Positions 15,648-23,018 of a stretch of DNA of 23,495 nt are shown piece by piece. The translations under genes were made by a program, and so were the position numbers. Below the pieces are notes generated by a model. That model worked only from the letters and a program-made list of their open reading frames with translations. It did not search any database and was not told the origin of the DNA. Numbering within the stretch: position 1 is the stretch's first letter; every line of letters starts with the position of its first letter. The stretch spans positions 1 to 23,495 of the forward strand of contig CAMLOB010000006.1 in NCBI GenBank assembly GCA_946481475.1. Direction: 5' to 3'. Source of the stretch: an uncultured Chlorobiota bacterium. Lineage in GTDB: Bacteria > Bacteroidota > Kapaibacteriia > OLB7.

Positions 15648-16379
15648 TTATACGCTTGCGGCGTGGAAGAACGAACGCAGGAACGGATGTTCCTGCGTTC
15701 TCGCCTCATCGATCGTTCCTACAAACTTGATGACTCCCTCATCGATAAACGCGACTTTATCGGCAATCAGGCTCATGCAGTAAGGATCGTGGGTGACGGC
15801 CACAGCGGTGATGCCCAGACGATCCCGCAGTTGCAGTATCAGTTGGGAAATATCTTCGGTCGTCAACGGATCCAGTCCGGTCGTCGGCTCATCGTAGAGA
15901 AGGTATTTCGGCTCGGTGATGATCGTCCGGGCCACGCCGATCCGCTGCCGCTGGCCTCCGGAGAGTTCCGACGGCATCCGGTCGATCGTCTCCGGCAGAC
16001 CGACCTCTTCAAGATAGTACTCGATTTTCTCCTTGATTTCCTTCTTCGTCATCTCCCGCGTCTTTTCCAGCGGAAAGGCCATATTCTGTCCCACCGTCAG
16101 CGAATCGTAGAGGGCCCCTCCCTGAAAGACATACCCGACATCGTGGCGAATCCGCTGAAGGGTCTTCTGGTCTGCCCCCACCACTTCCATATCGTCGACG
16201 ATGATGCTCCCCTCATCCGGTTCGATCAATCCGACGATGCTTTTCAGCAGGACGCTCTTTCCCGTTCCCGACTTCCCGATCAGCACGACCGTCGTTTTGT
16301 CCTCTACCTCCAGATCGGTTCCCCTAAGAGGGTGGACCGTTTCGGAGAAGGCTTTATGAAGATTCCGAATCTTGATCAT
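15648..16379 (-). CDS. mlaF: ABC transporter ATP-binding protein, MlaF-type
   Basis: A 243-residue ABC ATPase. Walker A GKSGTGKS is at 35-42, the Q-loop (YVFQGGALYDSLTV) has Q86, the signature LSGGQ is at 139-143, Walker B YLLYDEPTTGLD has D163-E164, and the switch histidine is H197 in VTHDP. The FQGGALYDSLTV segment is typical of MlaF/Mkl rather than of other importers, and the neighbours settle the assignment. It would power the MlaE permease at the cytoplasmic face. Its ATG follows the mlaE TAG by 3 nt. Confidence 0.95.
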   Translation of the reverse strand: MIKIRNLHKAFSETVHPLRGTDLEVEDKTTVVLIGKSGTGKSVLLKSIVGLIEPDEGSIIVDDMEVVGADQKTLQRIRHDVGYVFQGGALYDSLTVGQNMAFPLEKTREMTKKEIKEKIEYYLEEVGLPETIDRMPSELSGGQRQRIGVARTIITEPKYLLYDEPTTGLDPLTTEDISQLILQLRDRLGITAVAVTHDPYCMSLIADKVAFIDEGVIKFVGTIDEARTQEHPFLRSFFHAASV

Positions 16380-16382
16380 AAG

Positions 16383-17165
16383 CTACATGTCCGGACGGAG
16401 CGTGACTAACAGCTTTACTACCAGAAGGTCGATCACCAGAACCCAGAGGGAGGCCAGAACCACTGCCGACGTCGTCGCCCGTCCGACCCCCTGCGTTCCC
16501 GATTCGGTATTGAATCCCTTATAGGCTCCGACCAGGGCGATCGTGAAGCCGAAGAGGGTTGTTTTCAGAATGCCGGGGATCACGTCCCAGAAGAGAAGAT
16601 ATTCCTGCACCTTCTGATAGTAGAGTTTCAGCGTCGCCCCGGTTGCGATGAATTCGGCGACGAAGCTGCCGAAAATTCCGATGAAGTCGGCGATGATCGT
16701 CAGAATCGGCATCAGGATAATCATCGCCGTGATCCGGGTGGTCACCAGATAGTTGTACGGGTCTACACCTGAACATTCCATCGCGTCGATCTGTTCGGTC
16801 ACCCGCATCGAGCCGAGTTCGGCGCTGATGCCGGAACTGACGCGGCCGGCCACGATCAGGGCGGTGATGACCGGACAGAGTTCGATGGTGAGGGAGCGGG
16901 TGACCAGCGCCGGAAGAAATCCGGCCGCACCGAAGTCCTCCATCGTCGGGCGTGCCTGAAGGGCGAGAATGGCGCCGATCAGAAAGTTCGTGATCAGAAC
17001 CAGGGGGGTAGAGTAGGTGCCGAGTTCGTCGGTGTGCCGGACGATCTGCTTCCACTCGTACGGCGGCCTGAAGACCGTACTGAAGTACTTGCCGATGAAT
17101 CGTACGTAGTTGCCGAACGAAACGACTCTGTCGCGAAAAAAACCGCTCTGCTCAAGTTCACTCAT
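16383..17165 (-). CDS. mlaE: MlaE-family lipid ABC transporter permease
   Basis: A 260-residue integral membrane protein with an amphipathic N-terminal segment and about five to six hydrophobic stretches. The family signature ELGSMRVTEQIDAME is at residues 116-130, with GRVSSGISA just before it. MlaE (YrbE) proteins form the dimeric permease of the Mla phospholipid transporter. It is the first gene of the minus-strand operon mlaE-mlaF-mlaD. No mlaC (periplasmic carrier) or mlaB (STAS) gene is adjacent. It is transcribed divergently from the SufS-like gene across a 187-bp gap. Confidence 0.95.
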   Translation of the reverse strand: MSELEQSGFFRDRVVSFGNYVRFIGKYFSTVFRPPYEWKQIVRHTDELGTYSTPLVLITNFLIGAILALQARPTMEDFGAAGFLPALVTRSLTIELCPVITALIVAGRVSSGISAELGSMRVTEQIDAMECSGVDPYNYLVTTRITAMIILMPILTIIADFIGIFGSFVAEFIATGATLKLYYQKVQEYLLFWDVIPGILKTTLFGFTIALVGAYKGFNTESGTQGVGRATTSAVVLASLWVLVIDLLVVKLLVTLRPDM

Positions 17166-17352
17166 AGTGCATAAGGACTATACTGCCGTCTCCATCCCGT
17201 GCCGTCGCGGAAGCGTCAACCGGCTGTCAATATCGCAAGGCCGTTCTCCCCGTGCAAGCAACGAGGTGCAATTCCGGACATCCGGGGAAAAAGAATCCTC
17301 GGGGCGGGGACCCCGTTTCTTCGTCGAATGTTATTTTATACCGCAGTCATCT

Positions 17353-18720
17353 ATGAAGTATCAAGCAACTATGCAGATCGCAGACAAGTTCCCGACGATC
17401 CGGGCCGAGTTCCCGGTGACCGACGCCACGTTCGTCTCTCCGAGCGGGGCAACCCGCAAAATCATTTATCTGGACCACGGTGCCAGCACCCATCCTCCGC
17501 TGAGTGTCCTGGACTACTACCGCGATTTCCTGGAGCATTATTATGCCAATATCCACCGGGGAAACCATTACCTGTCGCAGAAGGCCTCGCAGTTGTTCGA
17601 CGAGGTGACCGAGACGGTGCTCGATTTTATCGGGGCCGAGCACGACCGGAATGAGGTGATCTTCACGCTGAACACGACGACGGCGATCGACATCGCCAGT
17701 CATATCATGCGGGAGGAGGAGGGGATCACCCTTGTCTCGGAGATGGAGCATCACTCGAACGATCTGCCGCACCGTCGCCGGGGGGAAGTGGTGAAGATTC
17801 GGGTGGATGATGACGGGAAACTGGACTACAATGATCTGGAAGAGAAATTGAAGTCTCATCGGGTGAAGCTTGTGGCGGTGACCGGGGCGAGCAACGTGAC
17901 CGGCTATCTGCCGGATATCCACGGCATCGCCCGTCTGGCCCACCGGCACGGAGCAAAGATTCTGGTTGACGCGGCACAGCTGCTGGCCCACAAGAAGATC
18001 GACGTGAAGCCCTGCACCGATGAGGAACATCTGGATTTTGTCGCCGCTGCAGGACACAAAGCCTACGCTCCGTTCGGCGCCGCCTTCCTGGTTGCCCCCC
18101 GTCAGTCGTGCGATGCGGCCACCCCCTACATCCCCGGCGGAGGGACCGTGCAGTTCGTCACCAATTCGAATGTTCTCTGGGCCGAGGGGCAGGACCGGCA
18201 TCTGGCCGGGACGCCGAACATTCCGGGGGTGATCGCCCTCGGCAGGGCGCTTCGGTGGCTGGAGGAGATCGGCATGGAGGAGGTGCGGGAACATGAGCTG
18301 GGTCTGCTCCGCCTGATGCTTCAGGGACTGGAGAGGATCGAGGGGGTGACCCTGCTGGGGAACATTCCGGCGGAGGAACGTCTCGGCGTCTGTTGTTTCA
18401 ACATCGACGGATACCACGACGAGCGTGTGTCACTCCTGCTGAACAACGATTTCGGCATCGCCACGCGAAACGGTTGTTTCTGTGCCCATCCTTACCTCTC
18501 CCGTCTTCTCAACTGCGTCGACCCCGAGCACATCCTTTCCCAGATCCAGGCTGATCCCGATATCCTGAAACCGGGGGCCGTTCGAGCCACAATCGGTATC
18601 TTCAACGACGAATCGGATATCAATGCTCTGATCAATGCGGTGGCCGCACTGGCCGCTCATCCGGAATGGGGGGAGAACGACTCCCTCGTATCCCAGGCTC
18701 GATGCACGGATTTTGCGTGA
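17353..18720 (+). CDS. SufS-like cysteine desulfurase / class V aminotransferase-fold PLP enzyme
   Basis: A 455-residue class V PLP enzyme. Visible features are IYLDHGASTHPPLSVLDYY near the N-terminus, NIHRGNHYLSQKAS, EMEHHSNDLPHR, TGASNVTGYLPDI, the PLP-binding lysine in AGHKAYAPFGAAFL (K236), and ATRNGCFCAHPYL. In cysteine desulfurases of the SufS type the last motif reads R.GHHCAQP with the persulfide cysteine; here C377 aligns with it and C375 is an extra cysteine. A desulfurase role (sulfur from Cys for Fe-S clusters or thio-cofactors) is therefore likely. No sufBCD, sufU or iscU is nearby, so a different role such as a secondary metabolism lyase cannot be excluded. The frame is open upstream to 17110, overlapping mlaE, but homology begins after ATG 17353. 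It is followed 13 nt later by the cyclo-ligase gene. Confidence 0.8.
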   Translation: MKYQATMQIADKFPTIRAEFPVTDATFVSPSGATRKIIYLDHGASTHPPLSVLDYYRDFLEHYYANIHRGNHYLSQKASQLFDEVTETVLDFIGAEHDRNEVIFTLNTTTAIDIASHIMREEEGITLVSEMEHHSNDLPHRRRGEVVKIRVDDDGKLDYNDLEEKLKSHRVKLVAVTGASNVTGYLPDIHGIARLAHRHGAKILVDAAQLLAHKKIDVKPCTDEEHLDFVAAAGHKAYAPFGAAFLVAPRQSCDAATPYIPGGGTVQFVTNSNVLWAEGQDRHLAGTPNIPGVIALGRALRWLEEIGMEEVREHELGLLRLMLQGLERIEGVTLLGNIPAEERLGVCCFNIDGYHDERVSLLLNNDFGIATRNGCFCAHPYLSRLLNCVDPEHILSQIQADPDILKPGAVRATIGIFNDESDINALINAVAALAAHPEWGENDSLVSQARCTDFA

Positions 18721-18733
18721 GGACGCTATAACG

Positions 18734-19297
18734 ATGAAAACTCCCCTGACAAAGGAAGATGTACGCCGTGAGGCGTTGCAGCGACGAAACCGGCTAAGCC
18801 CTGTGGAGAGGGGAGAGAAGAGCTTCGTGATCTGCCAGACGATCATGGAAGATGAAGGGTTCCTTGATGCCCGCGGGGTTCACGTTTATCTCCCGTTCGG
18901 TTCGGAGGTCGATATCAAGCCGCTGATCTCCCTTGCCTGGGATCTCGGCAAGGAGGTCGGTCTGATGCGGGTGCAGCCGGACGGTGGAAGCGAACAGCAT
19001 CTGATAACCGGGGAGACCGTCTACCGGACCGGTCACCTCGGCATCTCCGAACCGGTCGAGAGCGAGGTCTTCAACATGGATCTCTGCGATCTTGTCCTTG
19101 TTCCGGTCGTGGCGGCTGATGCGGGTTGCAATCGTATCGGCTACGGGAAGGGATACTACGATCAGTTCCTGACGCAATTCCCGCGACCGACGATAGGGAT
19201 TGCCTTCGACGTACAGATTTTTCCGGAACTGCCGGTGGATGAACTCGATATTACCCTGGACAAGATTGTTACCGAGACAAGGGTCATCCTTCCGTGA
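18734..19297 (+). CDS. 5-formyltetrahydrofolate cyclo-ligase
   Basis: A 187-residue MTHFS family enzyme that converts 5-formyl-THF to 5,10-methenyl-THF using ATP. Typical features are the N-terminal basic helix R.EAL.RRN.LS, YLPFGSEVDIKPLI in the middle, and the C-terminal NRIGYGKGYYDQFL, the phosphate and folate binding loop. The length is usual. The frame extends upstream to 18635 inside the previous gene. I chose ATG 18734 because the family sequence starts at MKTPLTKEDVRREAL and GAGGA lies 10 nt upstream (18719-18723, overlapping the previous stop). Close spacing makes it part of the plus-strand operon that ends with the pab genes. Confidence 0.93.
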   Translation: MKTPLTKEDVRREALQRRNRLSPVERGEKSFVICQTIMEDEGFLDARGVHVYLPFGSEVDIKPLISLAWDLGKEVGLMRVQPDGGSEQHLITGETVYRTGHLGISEPVESEVFNMDLCDLVLVPVVAADAGCNRIGYGKGYYDQFLTQFPRPTIGIAFDVQIFPELPVDELDITLDKIVTETRVILP

Positions 19298-19368
19298 AAC
19301 CTGACGAACGGGGGAGCGTACCCCGCGACCTCTGAACGTCCGGAAAAGAACGACCTGAGTGAACGACT

Positions 19369-19998
19369 ATGAGCAAGCTTCCCGCGCGAAAACTCTACAG
19401 ATCGGATGACGGCATCATCGCCGGTGTCTCCGTCGGCCTCGCCCGTTATTTCAAACTCCCCCCGCTTCTCATACGAATCCTTTTCCTGCTCCTTCTGGTT
19501 GTCGGTCCCGGACTTCCCCTCTACATCCTGTTCTGGATTCTTGCTCCGCGCAGCCGGGCAGACGGGATTTCCTATCGGAGCGGATTGAGCATGCCTCTGA
19601 TCTTCCTGCTCGGGATCGTGGTCGCCATCGGCATCGGTTTTTCCTTCGCTCTGGAGATCTCCTTCGGAGGCGCCCTCCTCTTTCTGGTCGGCTTCGTTGT
19701 CGGTCTGGTCAACCTGATGAAGGGGAGACGGATCGGCGACACGGATGACGGGGTATCCGAGGCTGAGCCGGAGCCGGAGATGCTGGAGGGGATCGGAACC
19801 GTTTACACCATACGGATCGGGGTGGAGAAGAAGATTGCCGGAGTCTGTGCCTGGCTCTCGGAGAAATCGGGGATCGACGTGACGATCATCCGCGTTATCG
19901 CGATCATCCTTGCATTCTTCACATTTCCGATCGTCCCGATTCTCTATCTTGTCGCCGCATTTGTCCTTCCGAAACAGGAGAAGCTCCGAATTCATTAG
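19369..19998 (+). CDS. Membrane protein with two PspC domains
   Basis: A 209-residue protein with two PspC-type units. The first (residues 6-61) has KLYRSDDGIIAGVSVGLARYF followed by a membrane hairpin ending FWILAP. A pair of hydrophobic stretches follows at about 75-93 and 98-116, then an acidic linker (EAEPEPEMLE). The second unit (149-202) has KKIAGVCAWLSEKSGIDVTI and ends VAAFVLPK. PspC domains occur in envelope-stress regulators and in many uncharacterised membrane proteins, so a stress role is inference. It sits 71 bp after the cyclo-ligase gene and 3 nt before pabB, so it is likely co-transcribed. Confidence 0.88.
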   Translation: MSKLPARKLYRSDDGIIAGVSVGLARYFKLPPLLIRILFLLLLVVGPGLPLYILFWILAPRSRADGISYRSGLSMPLIFLLGIVVAIGIGFSFALEISFGGALLFLVGFVVGLVNLMKGRRIGDTDDGVSEAEPEPEMLEGIGTVYTIRIGVEKKIAGVCAWLSEKSGIDVTIIRVIAIILAFFTFPIVPILYLVAAFVLPKQEKLRIH

Positions 19999-20001
19999 TC
20001 T

Positions 20002-21462
20002 GTGATACGACAAGAGATTCCGCGCACAACGCCGACGCGCGAAGAGTTCCGCCGACTGGCCGGGACGTACGATCTGATTCCCGTTGCAAGGATTGTGACG
20101 GAGGTTCCCGACCCTTTGAGACTCTACCGGCTGATACGGGAAGGTTCAACCGGATTTATCCTTGAGAGCGGTAAAGGAGGACGGTATTCCTACGTGGGGA
20201 AGGGAAGTCTTGCGGAGCTGGTGCTGCACGATCAGGAAGAGGGCCTGCCTCTGGAACGGCTGCGTGCATTTCTTGCCGGGACGCGCTGCGCTCCCCATCC
20301 TGATTTATCCAACTTTGCCGGCGGCTGCGTCGGCTTCCTCAGCTACGATCTTGCCCGTTCGATCGAACGGCTTCCCTCGGTCGCGTCCGATCCTCTGGCC
20401 TTGCCTGCAATCCGCATGATCGTTCCCGAATGTTTTGTTGAAATCGATCATCGTGAGGGGAGGGGACGGATCGTTCTTCTGGCTTCCGGTACCGATTCCG
20501 ATCCCGACACGGCATACGATGAGGCCCTCGCCGCTCTCGATGAAATCGAAGGGAAGGCAGAGAGAGCCTGTGCCGGTTCCGGCGGCGCGCAGACCGAAGC
20601 GACCGGCGTTTCGGGGTCTGCCGACGGAGCACTGCCGGAAGTGGAAGCTCACCTGACGCAGGAGGAATTCGAGCGAATGGTGGAACGGGCCATCGAGTAT
20701 GTTTTTGCCGGGGATATTTTTCAGGTCAATCTGTCGGTCCGGTTCTCCCGGCGGTTCGACGAGGATCCGTTGCGACTCTACGGGGCGCTGCGCCGGATCA
20801 ATCCGGCTCCCTATATGGCCTTTCTCGAGTTCGACGATTGCGCAATCGTCAGTTCCTCGCCGGAGTTGCTGCTGAAGGTGGACGGAGAGGAGCTCTCGAC
20901 GCGACCGATCGCCGGGACACGCAAGCGGGGGAGGGATGAGAGGGAGGATCAGGAGAAGATCGAGGAGCTGATCGGCAACGAGAAGGAGCGGGCCGAACAT
21001 CTGATGCTGGTCGATCTGGAGCGGAACGATCTGGGGCGGGTGTCGGAGTACGGCTCGGTGGTGGTCGATGAGTTCATGACCATCGAGAAGTATTCCCACG
21101 TCATTCACATCGTCTCGAACGTTCGGGGACGTCTTGCGGCCGGACGGGATATTGTCGATGCGCTTGCGGCGGTCTTTCCGGGTGGGACGATCACCGGGGC
21201 ACCGAAGGTCAGGGCGATGGAGATCATCGAGGAGCTTGAGCCGGAACGTCGGGGGATCTACACCGGTTCGGTCGGCTGGATCGGTTTCAACGGGGATGCG
21301 GAGCTGAACATCGCCATCAGGACGATTCTGGTGAAGGAGGGACGGGCCTGGGTGCAGGCCGGAGCCGGCATCGTTGCCGATTCGGTTCCCCCGTTCGAGT
21401 ACAAGGAATCTCTTCGGAAAGCCGAGGCGATGTTCAGGGCGCTGGCGGAGGTGGAAGGATGA
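20002..21462 (+). CDS. pabB: Chorismate-binding synthase component I, probably aminodeoxychorismate synthase PabB
   Basis: A 486-residue anthranilate synthase component I family enzyme. The N-terminal domain has ILESGKGGRYSYVG and FAGGCVGFLSYD. The chorismate-binding domain has FAGDIFQVNLSVRF, SSSPELLLKV, PIAGT at 302-306, ELIGNEKERAEHLMLVDLER, FPGGTITGAPK and GIYTGSVGWIG. The family contains TrpE (anthranilate) and PabB (4-amino-4-deoxychorismate). E. coli PabB has Lys in PIKGT, whereas Ala304 here is the TrpE-type residue, which does not exclude PabB. The overlap with a TrpG/PabA-type amidotransferase and a class IV PLP gene of PabC type, with no other trp gene, argues for PabB. It starts at GTG 20002, 3 nt after the PspC stop; no good Shine-Dalgarno sequence is visible. 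Its TGA overlaps the next ATG. Confidence 0.8.
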   Translation: MIRQEIPRTTPTREEFRRLAGTYDLIPVARIVTEVPDPLRLYRLIREGSTGFILESGKGGRYSYVGKGSLAELVLHDQEEGLPLERLRAFLAGTRCAPHPDLSNFAGGCVGFLSYDLARSIERLPSVASDPLALPAIRMIVPECFVEIDHREGRGRIVLLASGTDSDPDTAYDEALAALDEIEGKAERACAGSGGAQTEATGVSGSADGALPEVEAHLTQEEFERMVERAIEYVFAGDIFQVNLSVRFSRRFDEDPLRLYGALRRINPAPYMAFLEFDDCAIVSSSPELLLKVDGEELSTRPIAGTRKRGRDEREDQEKIEELIGNEKERAEHLMLVDLERNDLGRVSEYGSVVVDEFMTIEKYSHVIHIVSNVRGRLAAGRDIVDALAAVFPGGTITGAPKVRAMEIIEELEPERRGIYTGSVGWIGFNGDAELNIAIRTILVKEGRAWVQAGAGIVADSVPPFEYKESLRKAEAMFRALAEVEG

Positions 21463-22040
21463 TTCTTGTCGTCGACAACTACGATTCCTTTACCTATAAC
21501 CTCGTGCAGTATCTGGGTGAACTGGCTGCAGAGGAGGAGATTCGGGTGGTCCGGAACGACCGGATGAGTGTGCCGGAATGTCTGGCGGCCAACCCCTCCC
21601 ACATCGTTCTTTCTCCCGGACCCTGCACACCGAACGAGGCCGGTATCTGTCTGGAGTTGATTCCGGCCGCCGGAAGGTCTATCCCGTTGCTCGGCGTCTG
21701 TCTCGGACTGCAGGCCATCGGACAGGCTTTCGGCGGAAACGTGGTCCGTGCCGACCGGGTGATGCACGGCAAGACCTCGCCGGTCTATCACGACGGAACG
21801 GGTCTGCACCGCGGATTACCCGATCCGTTCACCGCCACGCGGTATCACTCACTGGTGCTTGAACCGGCGACGATACCGGCTGAGCTTCGGGTCAACGCCC
21901 GGAGTGGGGGGGGGACAATCATGGGGATCGAGCATGTGGCGTGGCCGATCTTCGGCGTGCAGTATCATCCGGAGTCGATCATGACCGATGGGGGAAAGAG
22001 AATTTTGGCAAATTTCCTTGAGGAGAAGGGAAGTACATGA
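21459..22040 (+). CDS. pabA: Glutamine amidotransferase, PabA/TrpG type
   Basis: A 193-residue class I glutamine amidotransferase that supplies ammonia to the component I partner. The N-terminal ILVVDNYDSFTYNLVQYLGEL is typical. The oxyanion/nucleophile motif GVCLGLQ has C81, SPGPCTP is present, and the catalytic His and Glu are in QYHPESI (H170, E172). PabA and TrpG cannot be separated on motifs alone, and in some bacteria one protein serves both enzymes. The ATG overlaps the pabB stop by 4 nt (ATGA), and its own TGA overlaps the next ATG, so the trio is translated as a coupled unit. Confidence 0.88.
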   Translation: MILVVDNYDSFTYNLVQYLGELAAEEEIRVVRNDRMSVPECLAANPSHIVLSPGPCTPNEAGICLELIPAAGRSIPLLGVCLGLQAIGQAFGGNVVRADRVMHGKTSPVYHDGTGLHRGLPDPFTATRYHSLVLEPATIPAELRVNARSGGGTIMGIEHVAWPIFGVQYHPESIMTDGGKRILANFLEEKGST

Positions 22041-22861
22041 TGGAAGGATATGTGTCGCTGAACGACCGGTTGTTTCCGGTCGGCGAAGCCCGGATCTCTC
22101 CGTTTGATCGGGGATTTCTCTACGGTGACGGACTCTTCGAGACGCTTCGACTGGAGGGGGGAAGCATCCGTTTTCTTGACCGGCATTTGCGACGGTTATA
22201 CGATTCGGCAGAGGTGATCGGTCTGGGGATGCCCGAGCGCAAACGGGTGGAGGAGGGGCTGCGGAACGTTATCGACGCAAACGAGTGGACCGACGCCCGT
22301 ATCCGGATCACACTCTCGCGCGGAGCCGAGGGGGCCGACCGTCCGACCCTCCTGATTCACGGAAGGCCGTTATTGCACAATGAGCTGTATTCGAAGCCGG
22401 TTGACGTAACCCTTCACTCCTACGTCCGCGAACCTTCTCCCTTTCCAGTCCGACTGAAGTCATTGAACTATCTGACGGAAATCGTCGCCCTCGACCGGGT
22501 TCGGGCCGTGGGCTTTGACGAAGGGATTTTCCTGACCGAGGAGGGGTGGGTGGCCGAGGGGAGCATCAGCAACATCTTCTGTCTGTATCAGGGAAGACTG
22601 CTGACGCCGCCGGTTCAGCTCGGCATTCTCCCCGGCATTACCCGCGAGGTCGTTCTGGAACTGGCGCGGCGACATCATCTTCCTCTGTTCGAGGAACGGT
22701 TTCCGCTGCAAACGCTGATGGAGGCTGAAGAGATCTTTCTGACGAATGCGGTACGGGAGATTATCCCGGTCCGGAGCATACGGGGGACGGAGCCGGAAGG
22801 GGGAGGACCGGGAAAAATGACGGAATATGTGGTGGAGTTGATGCGGGGGATTGTTGAGTAG
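22037..22861 (+). CDS. pabC: Class IV PLP enzyme, probably aminodeoxychorismate lyase PabC
   Basis: A 274-residue class IV aminotransferase-fold enzyme. It has ISPFDRGFLYGDGLFETL at the N-terminus, the PLP lysine in KSLNYL (K141), VAEGSISNIFCLY and LLTPP...GILPGITR near the C-terminus. PabC releases pyruvate from aminodeoxychorismate to give p-aminobenzoate for folate. Branched-chain and D-amino-acid aminotransferases share the fold; the position in an overlapping pabB-pabA-pabC set is the main reason for choosing PabC. The start ATG 22037 overlaps the pabA TGA, and a second ATG follows directly (22040) and is an equally good start. Confidence 0.85.
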   Translation: MMEGYVSLNDRLFPVGEARISPFDRGFLYGDGLFETLRLEGGSIRFLDRHLRRLYDSAEVIGLGMPERKRVEEGLRNVIDANEWTDARIRITLSRGAEGADRPTLLIHGRPLLHNELYSKPVDVTLHSYVREPSPFPVRLKSLNYLTEIVALDRVRAVGFDEGIFLTEEGWVAEGSISNIFCLYQGRLLTPPVQLGILPGITREVVLELARRHHLPLFEERFPLQTLMEAEEIFLTNAVREIIPVRSIRGTEPEGGGPGKMTEYVVELMRGIVE

Positions 22862-22930
22862 TGGAGGATTGTTCGGTGGTTGGGGGTTGAATGGTTGTGT
22901 TTCGGGCAGGGATGAAACCCTCTATCTCTC

Positions 22931-23014
22931 TCTTTGCGCCTTTGCTCTTCGCGTCCGCCGCGGCGGATTGCGCGATTCCGGGCCTCTCACACATTCGACA
23001 TTCAAAAATCGACC
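22931..23014 (+). repeat. Dispersed palindromic repeat, copy F, plus an adjacent CGACATT motif
   Basis: CTTTGCGCC and TTTGCTCTTCGCG lead into the perfect palindrome TCCGCCGCGGCGGA (22954-22967) and TTGCGCGATTC, matching copy B at 4651-4680. After it, CGACATTCAAAAATCGAC (about 22996-23013) resembles CGACATTTGAAAATCGAC near 14461, so two different short repeats co-occur. The gap is between convergent genes (pabC on plus, IMPase on minus). No U-tract terminator is seen. Confidence 0.75.
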
Positions 23015-23018
23015 TTCA

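Noticed and set aside
17177..17182. TATAGT -10 box for mlaE on the minus strand
   Set aside because: There is no -35 at about 17 bp, and its position would give an almost leaderless message. It is too weak to list as a feature.
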